Assembly: GCA_019914995.1 (NCBI GenBank)
Contig: CM034138.1
Span: 4,216,001 to 4,280,000, forward strand
Source of the DNA: Acanthochlamys bracteata
Taxonomy: Eukaryota > Streptophyta > Magnoliopsida > Pandanales > Velloziaceae
DNA: 64,000 nt
Direction of reading: 5' to 3'
Shown in pieces: positions 10,114 through 23,900 of this stretch. The notes beneath the pieces were generated by a model, which was not told where the DNA came from, did no database searches, and was given only the letters and a program-made list of their open reading frames with translations. Position numbers and translations under genes: made by a program. How positions within the stretch are numbered: the first letter of the stretch is position 1; every line of letters starts with the position of its first letter.

Positions 10114-12282
10114 TCAGGACCGGTGATTCTACATATTCTCAGTCTCTTTTTGTTGATATGCTAGTTCTGAGAAACCGCTGTTATTAACTTCATTTGGACA
10201 ATAGAGAGCTAGTGCAAGGTTCTTGTTCTACTTAAAATTTATTGAAAATTTTGATCAATTCTGATGTGATAATATGAGATAAATTGCGCTACTGTTTTCC
10301 CTTCACAAGGCTGATCTAGCTTACGTCTGATATCCTTGCGAATATTTCATGTGAAGGTGAAGAGCTGTTCATAGCTGTGCAAATCTAAGCTGCTGCAAGC
10401 TAAAATGTAGAAGCTTAGTATTATTTGAAACAGAATGGCCTTTCTTGTCTCTTTATTATATGGTGCGACTTAGAATGATTTGCTTAGACATTGAAATTTT
10501 GTGATATCTCCATCACATCATTCTGTTGTTTTGGATAAACCATTTTTTCATGTCTACCAGAGGCTTCGCTCGTAAATTATTGTGCGGATGTTTGTGTCCC
10601 TATCAGTGTGAATGCCTATTGTGGAACCTCTGCTGCGATTCTGTTTGTGAACGTTTCGGGCTTTCTATTACTTCTTGGGAACTATGAATAATCTGTTATA
10701 TTCGAGGCGGACGGAATGCATGATTGCACACTTCTGAGATTGTAAAATCTATTAGAATTTATGAATAATCTTCTCATATAAGTTACAGATGAAGGACATA
10801 TGAAGCCATAATGCCTTTATATCAATATGATCTTGATTTTAGTCACTAAGTTATGGAATTTGGAATTACACGATTGCATGCCTTCTGAAATGGTAAAATG
10901 GTTAACCTGTTGAATTCATATGCTTATGTCGAAGTAATAGAGACTACATAAATCGCTAATAGGATAAACATTCCAATATTGAAACAAGGTGGATGTTAAC
11001 TTTTTATTTTCAATATCCTATTACTACTGCAGGATGAGAACATAATCAGTAGTCCCCATCAGGTCAGCAGCAGTTGGTAATAGACTATTTCTATTATGCT
11101 TATTAGATGCACCAGTCAAGCCTCCGTCTGTATGTGATTTACATCCTTGAAGATGGAATCTTCTACAATCAGAGCCTGATGCTGCAATTTGCAGCTCGAT
11201 AGGCGATAGGTACTCTCAGCTAGGAGAATGCAAGAAGGTCCTTAGAAAAGATGGTATATGTCCACAGAATTTCTAGATACATATGCCTGAGCATCAAGCC
11301 ACGTAGCTAACAAGGGAGAAAGAAAAACAGAAACCTACTATATCTGCCTACTAGCAAACAAGTTCCTCTCGTCCCCCAAGCTACTCGGAAACAAAATCCT
11401 CTGAAGAACATCTGAAAACTAATTAAACCTAAGACCTTTCAAGTAAATCATATCTAGCTCCGATCAATTCATTGAATCTTCATACGAAATGTGATCACGC
11501 ACCACCACCCCCCTACCTATAACCATCTAGGAATAAAAACAGTGAACTCAAGCGTCAACAAGCAAATGCAAGCCTAATCACTCGAGAAAGAACATATCCC
11601 CAAAAGTAGTAACTGAAAAGGAAAAAACATGACTACTCAATGAGATTATCCATCTAGTAGTATCATCTTAGAAAGTGATCAACATTTTACCTGTCAACAA
11701 CCAACACAAATGTTAACCTTCAATTAATCGAACATGAATCCTATTGTTGTCGCGGTGCTCGAGAGAAAACAAAAAAAAAATTCTTTGCCGGAAGTTTTCG
11801 GAGTTGGAGAATGAGCATGTCATCACAATGTTGTTAATAAGGTATTTCACAATTCGATTTTAGAAAAGAAATAGTGGGTTCGTATTTTCAAAAATTATTT
11901 ATTTTTACTCTGGTTCTTATAGTTTATTCCGAGCATATTTCAATAACAATTAATTTCTTTTTTTTATTTTTAATTTTGTAATTATATATATTCTTAAATT
12001 AGTATTTCTTATTTTAGATTCATACTAAATTTTAAACTTTATTTCAAATATTTTAATTATTATTTTAAATTTATTTTATTAAAATTTGTTTCTTACTTAA
12101 TTTTATTTTTACAAAATTTAATTTCTTAAAAATTAACCTCACTTAGTTAAACAACTGTCGTCTCTTATTAATAGTTTGACTTTATCGTATCGTTTAGAGG
12201 ATAGTAATTATTGAATTATTTATTTATATTTGTTAGTTAACAATTAATCACTGGCTAGAAACACTTGTGTGTTTACCGTTGT
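10114..12282. other. P2 3' untranslated region and spacer
   Basis: The first ~450 bases after the P2 stop are probably its 3'UTR; no strong poly(A) site could be fixed. From about 10560 to 12282 I see no coding exon, RNA gene or paired terminal repeat. The stretch at 11940-12120 is very AT-rich. Confidence 0.35.
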
Positions 12283-14889
12283 AGGGCCATATTTGGGAGT
12301 GCTTCTTTTTGGCTCTTAGCCAGAACAAAGCACTCAACAGTATTTTAATGTGTTTGGCTGCCCATACTTTTGCCCAATATAAGCAGCTATTTTTCTTTTA
12401 AGAAAAAGCATCTGAATGATATTTTTTCAATAAGTAGCACGGAGCTTTTTGTGTATTGTGAGTTGAAGTGACTATTTTGTTCTTGATAAGTTCGACAAAT
12501 TATATTTATATAACTTGCTCACCCACACTACCACCGCATTCACTCCTCTCCCCCGTTCACACCCATTCGCCGCTCATTCATTACTCATTGTTAGGATACC
12601 CACCACCGTTCTCGTCATTCACTCCTTTCTTCCACTACTCCTTGTTTGTTCACCCAACCCCATTTGCTTATTCACTTTTTTATTCAACTCTTTCATTCGC
12701 TCTACCCTAAATCTCCAAAGCCAACCCGTCTCTGATCCTAAATCTTCCAACAGACTTCGTGGTGCTACGGAGATCTTTCGTAACGATCTTCCAAGCTTCG
12801 TCAGTGCTAAGGAGATATAAGTACTTAATTTTTTTATTTGATTCAATTTTATGTATTATAGATTCAAATAAGAAGTTTTAAAAATTTTGTTTTGATTCAA
12901 AGATTTGTTATTTGAAAATTGTGTGTTTTGATTCAGAGATAGAGGGACTTTTTGTGTGTGAATTGTTGTCCGGATGAGTTCTTTTGATTAGTCTTTGATT
13001 CGGCTATTCTTACCTAATTTAATCGAGTGATTTTAACGTGTGTGATTATATGTTTGGTGATTTAAGGATTTGAGGAGTGATTTGAAGGCTTGTGATTTTA
13101 GTTGTTTGGTGAAAGGTGGTTTGTAACTAATACCGATCCTGATTAATTTTGAATGATTGTTGTAAGCCCTATGCTTTTTTCCTTAATCTAGTAGACTAGT
13201 GCGCAGACGTCATTAACATGTTGTGTCTTGCATGGTGTGTACTACTTGTTTTCAGGTTTGTATATCAGTTCAGCATGTGGTGTGAAGTTTCTCTTGTAAT
13301 TAGTTCACCCTTTGTCTTCATTATTATGTATCAGTATTCAAGGATTTTCTTTGATTAAGTACTACAAGTATTTGAGTTACATTTATTCTTCTTCATCTCG
13401 GATTGATTGGAAATCGCAAATTGGTAGACGTCTGGGTTAGTTGGGCTGTTCTATATTTTTTGCTATTTTCTTTGGCAATTGTTGCTCTTGGCCAAGGCAT
13501 TAGGATATGTTGTCTCACTTTATATTCTGGCATGAAAAGTTGAAGTGTGGTTTTGGGTTGATGTTCATACTCCTTTTATGGTTAGCCAAAATGGAAAAAA
13601 TATGAAGCCTATAATCTTAGACGATCTTTCAGTAATTCTTATGGTGGATATGCTATTCTGGAGTTACATGCTTTTTATTGGCTATGAAATGCAAAGATCT
13701 TGTTCTCTGATGGGATTGTCTAAAGATTCTAGTTAGGGCATCTTTCATTTAAGCTTGCTTCGGTCTCCCTAATCTACTGCTGGTTATGGTTTGATCAAAA
13801 TGATACATAAAGGATGGTCTACGGAATTACATCTATTAACAAAGGACAACTTCAAGTTAAGCAATATTGGATTCCGTTTGCATGTCTCTGAACCTATGCA
13901 ATTAACTAAGACATAATATCAAACTTCTAATTAAAACACTACCTTCTGAATTTAAAGAGGAAAACTGTTGTTGTTTTGGTTGTTTAGTGAAAGGTTAATA
14001 CTGTCTGAATTTTGTATCAAAAGATTGGTTTTGCCTCATGAATGTAATTCTATTTGGACTTGTTTGTTTAACCTTGTTAGTGTTAATCTTTTAACTTTTG
14101 CAGCAATTAATCTAAATGCTTGCTGGTTTTATTTTTTAGTTTTGGTCTACTTTGTTGTTCAGTTATTGTTCCTCAATTATTTAAATTTTTTTCTGAAGAT
14201 TGATGCTAGTATCGAACATAGCTTATTCCAAGCAAATATAAGCATAGTCATTTCATTCGATGTATATAGGTGCTTGCTTGTTTAAGATTGTTTCTCTTAG
14301 ATCTAATTTTCTGTTCTTTTAAATGTTTTGCAGTTTAAGGTTTAACTATATTAAAACCTTGCACTTGCTTCTAAAAATATAAGTATTGTGGTGAGCTGAA
14401 ACATACTAATTTGAACAACCTTAAACAAGCAAGCTCACTGCATACACCATGCATATATTTGAGATGAAATAGTTAGCTTGATTAAGCTTTTAAACCTCGT
14501 ACTTGCTTCTAAACATATAAGTATTGTAGTGAGCTGAACATACTAGCAAAACTTATGCTTGTGTTGTATGTCATCCAATAAATAGATGCACCACAACTGA
14601 GTCTATTCAACTGAGTTGTATGTTTATATATTTCACAGTTATATGTTTATATATTTAATCAATTATACGAGTGTTTATATGTTAATGTGTTCGTATGTTG
14701 ATATATTTAAACAATTATATAATAATAGTTTGAGATCAACTAAGAGTTTAAGATATGCATGTTGTATGTTTATAGGTGTTGTTGTTATTCTATCATTTAT
14801 TCTAGCTGTATGTTCATAGGTGCTATTGTATGCTAACTGAGCCTATAATATTTAGTCCTATGCTTTGTTATTGTCATTGCTATACACAT

Positions 14890-14918
14890 TTGCATTGCAT
14901 TGCATTGCATTGCATTGC
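14890..14918. repeat. Pentanucleotide microsatellite (TGCAT)n
   Basis: About five perfect TGCAT units in a row, inside the Harbinger-like region. Confidence 0.9.
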
Positions 14919-15439
14919 TATGCATGCCCATTCAAATGTTCAATTATTCATAACTTTGACCAGCTTATAAAAGTTGAATGTATGGGAACTTAATTTTAAG
15001 AGATAAGAACTTATAAGACTTTGATGTTAGTATAGTACTTGTCTTAGTTAATTATAACATTTTTGTTTGGTGAGTGAAGAATCTTTATTCATGTTGAACA
15101 ATGACTTGACAAACAAGTGGAAAAGTCAGTATGTTTATATGTTTATATGAATGTTTATATAGATAATCCTACGCTTAGCAATTATATGAATGTTTATATA
15201 TTTAAACAATTATATGATAATAGCTTGAGATCAACTTATCTAGTTCTTACATTGTATGTGCTCCACTAAACCTAAACCCTAAATCTCAAAATCTAAAAAC
15301 CTTATCTAATCTCATTGTGAGTTCATTATGTTTATATGTTTAGATAGACTCTTCTAGCAAAATACCTCGAAAGCAAAAAAAACCCACATTTCAAATGGAC
15401 AAAGTCTATTCATCTGAAGTTTATTGAATTTTGTGATCA

Positions 15440-16310
15440 AAAGATACAGAAAAGTAATTAAGTCAAACACACACTTCAATGCACGAGGGTGGCAAAATAT
15501 TATTCAAGCATTTAAGAAAGTCATTGGCCGTGACGTTGAGCGTAAACTATTGAAAAATCATTAAAAGTCTATGAAAACTGAATGACAAATTTATAAGAAA
15601 TTGATCCTGAAGAGTCTGAATTATGATGGAATTTCACTCGCGAAACAGAAGAGTGGTAGGAGGAATAAATTAAGATAATACCGTTTAGCAATATTAATGC
15701 ATCATTAAGATCCCATGTTTAGCAATGTTAATTTGTATTTTCTATTTTTTATTCTTTCTAGGCAAATCTTGCGTCGAGGAAGTTTAAAGGAAATGATTTA
15801 TCTATAATTCGCGATCATTATGAAATTTTGTTTGAAAATGTTGCTGCCACATATGCGCATGCTTTCGCACCATCACAAATCTAAAGGGATTGTGAACAAA
15901 CTCAAACTGCTAAAGATTTAGAAAGCAGTGGAGATAGTGATTATGTTCAAACTAACCAAATAAATATTGCATTTCAGGTACATCCTCATATCGTCACTGA
16001 TAACGATCTATTTTTGCAGGAGTCAGCTTCTACACACCAAAGAATAGATAGCAGTAGTAGAAAGAGAAAGTTCTCAACTAATGTAAGAAAGAATGTTATA
16101 CTGAAAATATAGTACATGAGAAGCACGTTGTTGTAGATATAGCTACCCACAGTTAATGCATACAAATATTGACAAATATTCTGGAGATAGAATATAATAG
16201 TGTAGTATGAAATTATACAGCATATATGCTAAGTAAGAAAGATAACCGAAAAATCTATATGAGCTTTGTTGATGATGAAGCTCGTCTTAGTTGGTTGAAA
16301 TTATATAATA
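15440..16310 (+). pseudogene. Myb/SANT-like (Harbinger partner / L10-interacting MYB type) remnant
   Basis: One frame at 15470-15660 reads 'GWQNIIQAFKKVIGRDVER' followed by 'LLKNH', 'KSMKTE' and 'QIYKKLIL'. This is the Myb/SANT-like DNA-binding domain (Myb_DNA-bind_3 type) found in plant proteins allied to Harbinger transposons. Two conserved Trp positions have become TAA and TGA. After a probable intron (acceptor near 15761) the frame continues 'KFKGNDLSIIRDHYEILFEN' with an in-frame stop near 15883. A last patch, 'NRKIYMSFVDDEARLSWLKL', begins near 16247. The gene is dead. It could be a host gene copy instead of transposon cargo, but the transposase fragment downstream favours the transposon. 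Confidence 0.6.
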
Positions 16311-16739
16311 TTATTATGCAAATATTAGACATATTGTATGCTAATGTTGTAGTAATGTTTTATATTGTAATGCTTATATTGTATGATGTTATATATTATC
16401 TGTCGTCATATTTAGTTGTATGTTGTAATAATGTTTAGTTATATGTTATCCACTATAATATTTATTTTATATACTATATTATTTAGTTAAATATTGTACT
16501 ATTACATATTATAATATCGTATGTGTCTATCGTAATGTTTATTTGTATACTGTAATATTTTATGTTATCTAGTGAGATATTTGCATTTTATTTGTAATAT
16601 TGACATATTGAAATATTACACTTTATATTGTAATATCTAAGTTGTATGGTTTGGTACCCACACGAGGAATGTCAGTTTAAGAAAAAGTTGTAATATTTTT
16701 AATAATTTGTGCGCATAATGTTGTAAATAGATTATGTCA

Positions 16740-16920
16740 TGACATCTTTAATCATTCGAGGGAAACACTACTTAAACATTTTCGTAGAGCGTTGGAGTTC
16801 ATCATGAGGTTAGCTGCATATCCTATAAAATCTCATCCTAGATACAATGAATGCGATGGATTTCATAAACGGCAAAATTCTCGATATCTCCCACAGTTTC
16901 AAATAAGTGATCAATTTTAA
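16740..16920 (+). pseudogene. Harbinger transposase N-terminal fragment
   Basis: The frame reads 'FNHSRETLLKHFRRALEFIM' then 'RLAAYPIKSHPRYNECDG'. It resembles the helix before the catalytic domain of plant Harbinger nucleases, usually 'RFQHSGETISRHF..VL' followed by an 'F.DCIGAIDGTH' block. The catalytic DDE part is not seen: the frame stops soon after 16915 and the following sequence is not recognisable. Confidence 0.5.
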
Positions 16921-17949
16921 TTTAGACACTAATATTATTATATTCAAGTAAATAAACTTATTGTACTAATATCGAATATTTTATTTAATTAAGATTGCAT
17001 TTCCTAATGAAGAACAAATTCGAAGACAATCAATAGTTGAGCAAAGCTGAAACATATATTGAGTGATTACTATAACATGTTCCATGCAGCCAAACTAACT
17101 TAAGGATGCAAAGCATTACACTTCTCCAGCCGCCTTAATAAAACAAGCAAGGGTACACTAATGGTTGTTGAATACGTGGTTAGCGAAGAATATTGATGTT
17201 CTAATCTCCGTTCCTTTGTTAAAAATGTGAAGAAGTGAAATAGGAAACGAAGTCCCTGAAAGGCATGATGACCACTCCTCATGTGAAATATAATAGTGTG
17301 ACCTGCTTAACCTGGCAAGAGGATGGATGACAGGAAAAAGACAAGAAAGAATCCAAATAATTAAAGCTATCAAACAAAATGATCCACTAGAAGATATGAC
17401 TTCTCAATACATTGGCATACCTCTATAATCTTTTTTACTATATTGATAGTTAATCTACTACAATTAGTAGTTTAATATGGTTGGGCCGGAGCATCCTGAA
17501 TGCTACATCCAGCAGAAAAAGGAGAAAGGGTCACATGTGATCTTTTATGAGGTCAAAGCATACACTTAATATGAAAAACATGTACGCATGCACCCTCAAC
17601 AAATTCCTTTAGAGGATGTAATTTGGTATAGGTTGTTCAAGTGGCTGCAACTTATAAATTAATCCCCTTTATTTGATAATATTGGCAAAGAATTTTATCT
17701 ATAAAAACTTTTAAAGGATCGATTTACTATGAAGATCATTCCACTATTTTTAGGATATTAGCCAACTTATTCAAGTAAGACGAAAATAACTAACATCAGG
17801 AACGACAGGACAAGCCTGATCATGAAAGCGTAAAAGGCAGAAATTAGATTTTGACTATAACGAATCTTAGTATCAGTGACCAAAAATATAAAACCAGCAG
17901 CACGTACAGGAACATACCTGGCAAAGCTTGGAAGTAGAAATCCTTTCAT

Positions 17950-20900
17950 TTACCCCACTCTTTGACATTGTGAAAGATAACTTGTAATGTCATTCAAATC
18001 TGAAATTAAATTTATAAGTTTGATGTCACTCAAATCTGAAATCAAATTTATAAATAAGTTTGATGCTAATAAGTCACAATGCATATGACATACGTAATCA
18101 ATGGAGTACCTGGCATGCGTTGGAAGTCTGGTTGTACTCCATCTCCATTGATGTCCTTGTGATTGGGTGTTACATATTTCCCAATAGTAACAACCAAACC
18201 AGAGCCATCATGAAGCTCAAAAACCGATTGAATCAAGCCCTACAATTTTCCAAAGTACTGAGAAACGGAAGAGAGGATACAAGCAAGGCTCACTTTCATC
18301 TTGGAAAGGTTCTATTTAATTTTAAAAAAGACAAGTGCAACTAGACACATCAAAGAGCTATTCAGACCTTGCCAAATGTTCTGTCTCCTACAAGAACAGC
18401 TTTGCAGTTATCATGAAGTGCTGTAGCAACCTAAGAACAACTCGTGTCACAATCCTGCTGCAACTAGATTAGAAGATGATAAATAAATATGTCAGTATGT
18501 CACTTACTATTTCACTTGCACTTGCTGTCCTTTTGTTCATCAGAACCTGAATAAGAAACATGAATAGAATAAAATATGATCATATTATGACGAGCAAAGA
18601 GGTCCTAACTTTACCACCACTAGTTTAGACATCTATGAAACTACCCCAAATGACATGTTTTAATGATTAAAAGCAACATATAAATATGAAAATGGGTACT
18701 AGAATGTAAGCACTTATATATTAGGGGATAAAAATTTAGCAATTATACAGTGCCTACATACAATTAGTGGCGAGGTAACCATAGGTGCACTTTCAGCAAC
18801 AATGCTCTTCTGGATTTCTGGATCTTTGCCAACCGTATAAGTGACCTGTAGCACATGATCAGCATTAGCATAGATCAAACTCATTATGTAACCAAAGGAT
18901 GTTGGACATAAAAATAACAGCCTCAAAATATAACAAAGACAAGACATGTCGTATTACTGCTTTACAGGACGGCCAATATGATGAAAAGACGAACTGACAA
19001 CTGTACAAACGGATAAAAGTAGATAGCAAAATGCAAAATATGCATGTTGTTAGCCATTCTAGAGTCTTGATATGCCTATTAGTGCTCACAAAACTGATGT
19101 TGCAATGCTCAATGACTTGATGTTGGGGGTACTTAAGAAAGAGACTGTCAGTGCAAAAATATTTGGATATAGACAATATGAAATTCAACTCAATAAGATT
19201 TTTTTATTAAGGAAAGACAAGAACAATAGTGAAGGATAGATAATAAATACGACAGGATAGATAATAAATAGCTGGAAGCAAATTCATATGCCCATAACGA
19301 ATTTGAAAGGGATGATGAGAAATTTTATTTGCTGAGTATAGCAAATAAGTATGAACAGATTCCGAGATATTGACAGTGACACAGATCTGGAACAAAAATT
19401 GATCAACCGCTAAAGATGTGAGATTACTATATAAGAAAAGATTATGCAATGTAAATTCAAGTCTTTTAATGTTGTCCATGTAAGCTAGTCAAAGACCTCA
19501 AAACATACAATTTCCAGTATAGCCAGAGTAGCAAGATGCAAATGTTGTATATATATAGAGAATATTAAGGCAGCTTGTCAAGATGAATATGACAAGACAT
19601 TTATTAATTAACTCTGCCAAAATAATTATAATGTTATACTTGAAGGTCCAATATTCCTGATTTCAGTTGAGGGTAGTTAAATTGGTGATATCTATGAACT
19701 CATAAAGTAAAAGAAGACTAAATTGGCAAGTAGATTAGTAGTGCTTAATGCTTAAATGTCACATACTGTTTGACCACTGTCTAGAAAGAGTTTTGCAACT
19801 TCAATCCCAGCCTACAAAAGTTTAAATAGACAGTTAATAGAAAAGAAAAAAGCCACAATAATGTAAATACCCATAAATTAAAAGAAGTTCAGAGCAAGTA
19901 CTTGGAGCAGTACTATACATGATGATGCTAAACATCATTATCCAAATCATGAATGAACTGATATATAATTATTGGTGGTTGTTTTAAATACAAACGTGAC
20001 TGTTTTAAATTCAAAAAAAGAATAAAATTTGTGACACATCAACCATGATCCCGCATTCTGATGATACTCATGAAAAACGTCATTTCTGAAGTATTACACA
20101 TATCAAAGAGCAAGTATCAGCACTACGAGCAAAGATGAGTATAAGGCTTTCTTCTACCTCTCAGCACGTGATATTAGGGGGATTACCCAAAATTATGTTG
20201 ATGCATCACAAATGATGATTCACATGCTAATACAAGCAGCAGGAACATATATACAGTTACTAGCTAATAATAAAGTGCATGCATCGTAAGTCCAAAAATC
20301 AATATTGAGAATATATAATGAGAATGATCCTTGTAGGAATTGGGTCAGTATATCCAATTAACCTAGGTTTTACAAATCTCCGCCATCAAGCCATATCAGA
20401 GCATAAACTAACAAAATTCACATCATTTCTATCCCTACTACCTTAGAGAAAAGTCTCCAGATTAGGACCCTTTAAGTGTGAACCATCATTTTGGTCAATA
20501 GAAAGTTTTCAGAACCAGAAGTTTAGCTACAAACTACTAGAAAACAATAGCGGAACTTAATTAAGGGGCATACTTGTGTACTCATAAGCAGACTTTTGCT
20601 CCTAGCACTGGAAATATCATAATATCTTGGTGGGCATAAAAGATATCACTAATTCAAGATAACTAAACTATTTGTTTTAAACCAGAGTATTTGGAAATCT
20701 AGGAGTATTTAGCCAATGAAAAGCAATTGCTTGAGAAAGCAGCAAAGTGGCAAGCTACAAAAATTTTAGCTAAAAAATATAGTCAAGATACTACAAGCAA
20801 AGCTGCTCAATTCGAGGATTGCACAGGTTAGAGCAGTTGCAAAGCATAGTTTGAAAGGTATAACCAAGTTCGTATCAATTACATCTTTTATACATACTAT

Positions 20901-23900
20901 CAGGATAGGTAACTTTGCAGTGAAGACAAGTACATTAGACATTTCAAAATAGTGACTATGTGAACTTCCATAAATTGTATGAATAAAAAAAGCTTACATA
21001 TAAAGCAAAAGGAAAATAAGGGAAAACTAGCCCACCTGCACAAGGCCACCAAGATTATCTCGAAGATCCAAAATAAAGTATGAAACATCATAATCCTGGA
21101 GGCGCTTCAATGCTGCAAAAGATTATTGTCATTAGTAAACTGCAGCAAATGCATCTCATACTTAGAAAAAAAGAGAAATACATGAACAATGACTAAAAGA
21201 AGTAAATATACAAGTAAATGATATGTTATTACTTTTGGGACAACCCACATGTTAATTTATAAACCGACAACAGAAAAACAACATTCTAATTGAATAAGGA
21301 TTTCTTATGTTTTATACCTATATGCACATTACCACAAACATGCTTACATATGCAAATGGACTAAAAATTTTATATGTACCCAGGTGTCGAGCACATCTTA
21401 TACAGGAATTCAAAAAGAAATAGGACTCAGGCTGAAATCATGCAGATTATTTGATAACAGAAAGGACAACTTAAAATACCTACCTTGATCCTTTCACTGT
21501 GCAGTAGCCATCACATGGCCGAAAATGGATTTTTAACCAGTACATAAGTTTGCATCATTTATTATTTATTTTGAAAAGCAAGAAATCAAGTTCTCTATGT
21601 TTCTGCTAAATTAATGATTAAATTCAGCAGTTTGGGCACTTGCATTATGGACATCTTTCCACATAATACCATAAGTGTGTGCCTTTGTTATGTGGAATGG
21701 AAGACCTAGGGTAGGCATGCTAAAATGTACAAGACAATTTTTAGAATCTGCGAATGAAACTGTGATGGGTGCAAGTATGTGCTCAGTCTCTTACCTGTTA
21801 CCAGATCCTTTTTAGCTAATGCATTGAATTCTTTAATATGTATATAGCCCACTGAAATATTTCCCTTGTCCAGCTTTTCCAGTCTATAGGATATCGGCGT
21901 TCGAGCTACAACTTGCCTTTGGATCCTTAGCGACTCAACAGGACCACAATTTCCGTGCTTGACCTGCATTACAGAGATCTTAGATTTGAAGGTAAATCAA
22001 TCAACAGAATAAGAAGAAAGTCTTTACATATTTTAAATAGTAGATGACACACAACCTCAATATTCACAAATGTCTCCTTCGGACCAAGAAGTAACGAAGA
22101 TGCTTCAAAAGCTGATTTGCCCCTAACATCTACACTGTTGACAGATAGAAGCTCATCACCCTGAGGAGAAGCAAAAGAGAACTTCTTAACGGACTTTTAA
22201 TTGAAACAACCAGCCACTATATAAAAAGGTATAGCAAAAAACTCTATCCAGATAGCATTCTGCAATTGTTACGAAACCTAAATGGCTGAAGCAGTTAAGC
22301 TTTCTTTTTGGAAAAAAAAAGGATTCATGCCACTAAGATCCTGACTATATTCTGAAAATTAAAATGACAAGTTAAACTTCAATAAATATAAATAGGTAAA
22401 CAATTACCATTTATATATTCAGAAACTTAATCTTCATAATATATGACGAGCACGAGAAGCACAAAAAATGGCATAGCACAACAAATGCTTCTCAAAAATG
22501 TTAAGAATTTTCACTTGTCTGCTTATCTAATTCATTAAAAGTCAACCTAGAAGATATGATTTTCTTTTCGTTTATTTTTTTGGAAAAAAGGAGAAATAAA
22601 CATAAACCACAATCAGGAGTTTACCAGGTGGAAAATCCCCATTTTGTTCTCCAACTCCTAAACTGAATGAACTGATATTGAAAATATAGATTAAGGTACA
22701 AAATCACTTTAGGTACCTGTCTCACTCCTGCAGAATGGGCTGGACCATCCAATATTATTCCTAGAACTTTCAACTTGACTGAGCCATCATCCTCAGGAAT
22801 TTCCCTAAGATTGATCCCAATTCCAGTCATGTCATACCGTGCCATCTTTGAGAACTTTCATCAACAAATGTAGGATAATACACCAAAACGAAATCAGCTA
22901 AAATTCAACAAAACTAAGACTATCCACATGAGCATCAGGTACCAGTTTAGGACTGGTTTAAAAGAAGAGTTGCAAGGTACAAGAAAAATTGACAGCATGA
23001 AACAGATAGTAACAATGAAAAACCTGAGAAAAGTTACAAGAAAGAAAAAACGAACAGCGCACAAAATCTTCAAAACTCAAGCAGTAGCAAGCGTGGGAAT
23101 GTGTAATCAGAAATAACCCCAGAAGAGCACATACTTTATATTAACAAAAGGCTATTCAAGAGAAAATATTAATGCTTGCTTTTAGTATACATCTATTTCA
23201 GAGCAGCTAATGATCTCCAAGTACATGGAGAGAGAAAATATGCTTAAAGCACTCTGAGCAGTAATAACACGGCAATTACCTTGAATCCTTGATACTTATA
23301 TTATGCACTCGAGACTTCAAAAAGTAGGAACACTTAAGTTATCACGATAAGTACAAGTGAATACATGTAAATTTTGAGACAATAAGATCTACACATTCAG
23401 CGCATGTATCATCCAATATCATCCTTTGCTTGGTATGAAATATACCTATGCCCCAAAGATATAACTTCAATCACCAAAAATATACTCTTTAAATGGAGCC
23501 AAAACAAACAATCGTCCTATGAAAGCAGAAGTTAGGCCTAAATAGTCTGAATTTTGGCATGTATATCAATTTTTTGGAGACTTCACTTGTCAACATCTAC
23601 TCGTTGCAATTACTTAAATAGTTAAATGTATATTGACAAATTTTAGATTTTGGCTTCATGGTTTAAACAGCTTCTAGACTATATTAGATCAGTAGATAGT
23701 TCCTAGTTGTTCCCATTTGAAGGCAAAATTAGAGGGGAAATCGTTGCTTCAGAAGGAAAGCTATAATTCTAGACAACTTCTATCATGTTAGGTGAACCAA
23801 GTTTGCATAGGCAAGTAGGTTTAATACTGCTCAAAGTCCTACACATTCGCTTACCATATAGCGATCAGTTGCTAACGTTATCAGCATGCGCCTCTGTTTA

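Larger units (their letters stand above)
12283..16930 (+). mobile_element. Decayed PIF/Harbinger-like element (left end and two gene remnants)
   Basis: The left end begins GGGCCATATTTGGGAGTGC, a form common at PIF/Harbinger ends. The + strand then holds a Myb/SANT-like gene remnant (about 15440-16310) and a transposase remnant (16740-16920). That pairing is characteristic of plant Harbinger elements. Between 12440 and 15400 the sequence looks like leader and intron, with AT-rich and TGTTTATAT-rich repeats. The right end was not found, and sequence beyond 17000 runs into the 3' side of the protease gene. The element is therefore broken, and its borders are uncertain. Confidence 0.5.

Noticed and set aside
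12468-12846. ORFs of 75-101 codons on both strands near 12.5-12.8 kb
   Set aside because: Pyrimidine-rich, leader-like sequence with Pro/Ser/His-rich translations; no domain and no conserved start.
17158-17373. Minus-strand ORFs next to the 3' end of the protease gene
   Set aside because: The protease stop at 17952-17950 is well supported by exon phase and by the conserved C-terminal pattern, so these are untranslated or unrelated sequence.
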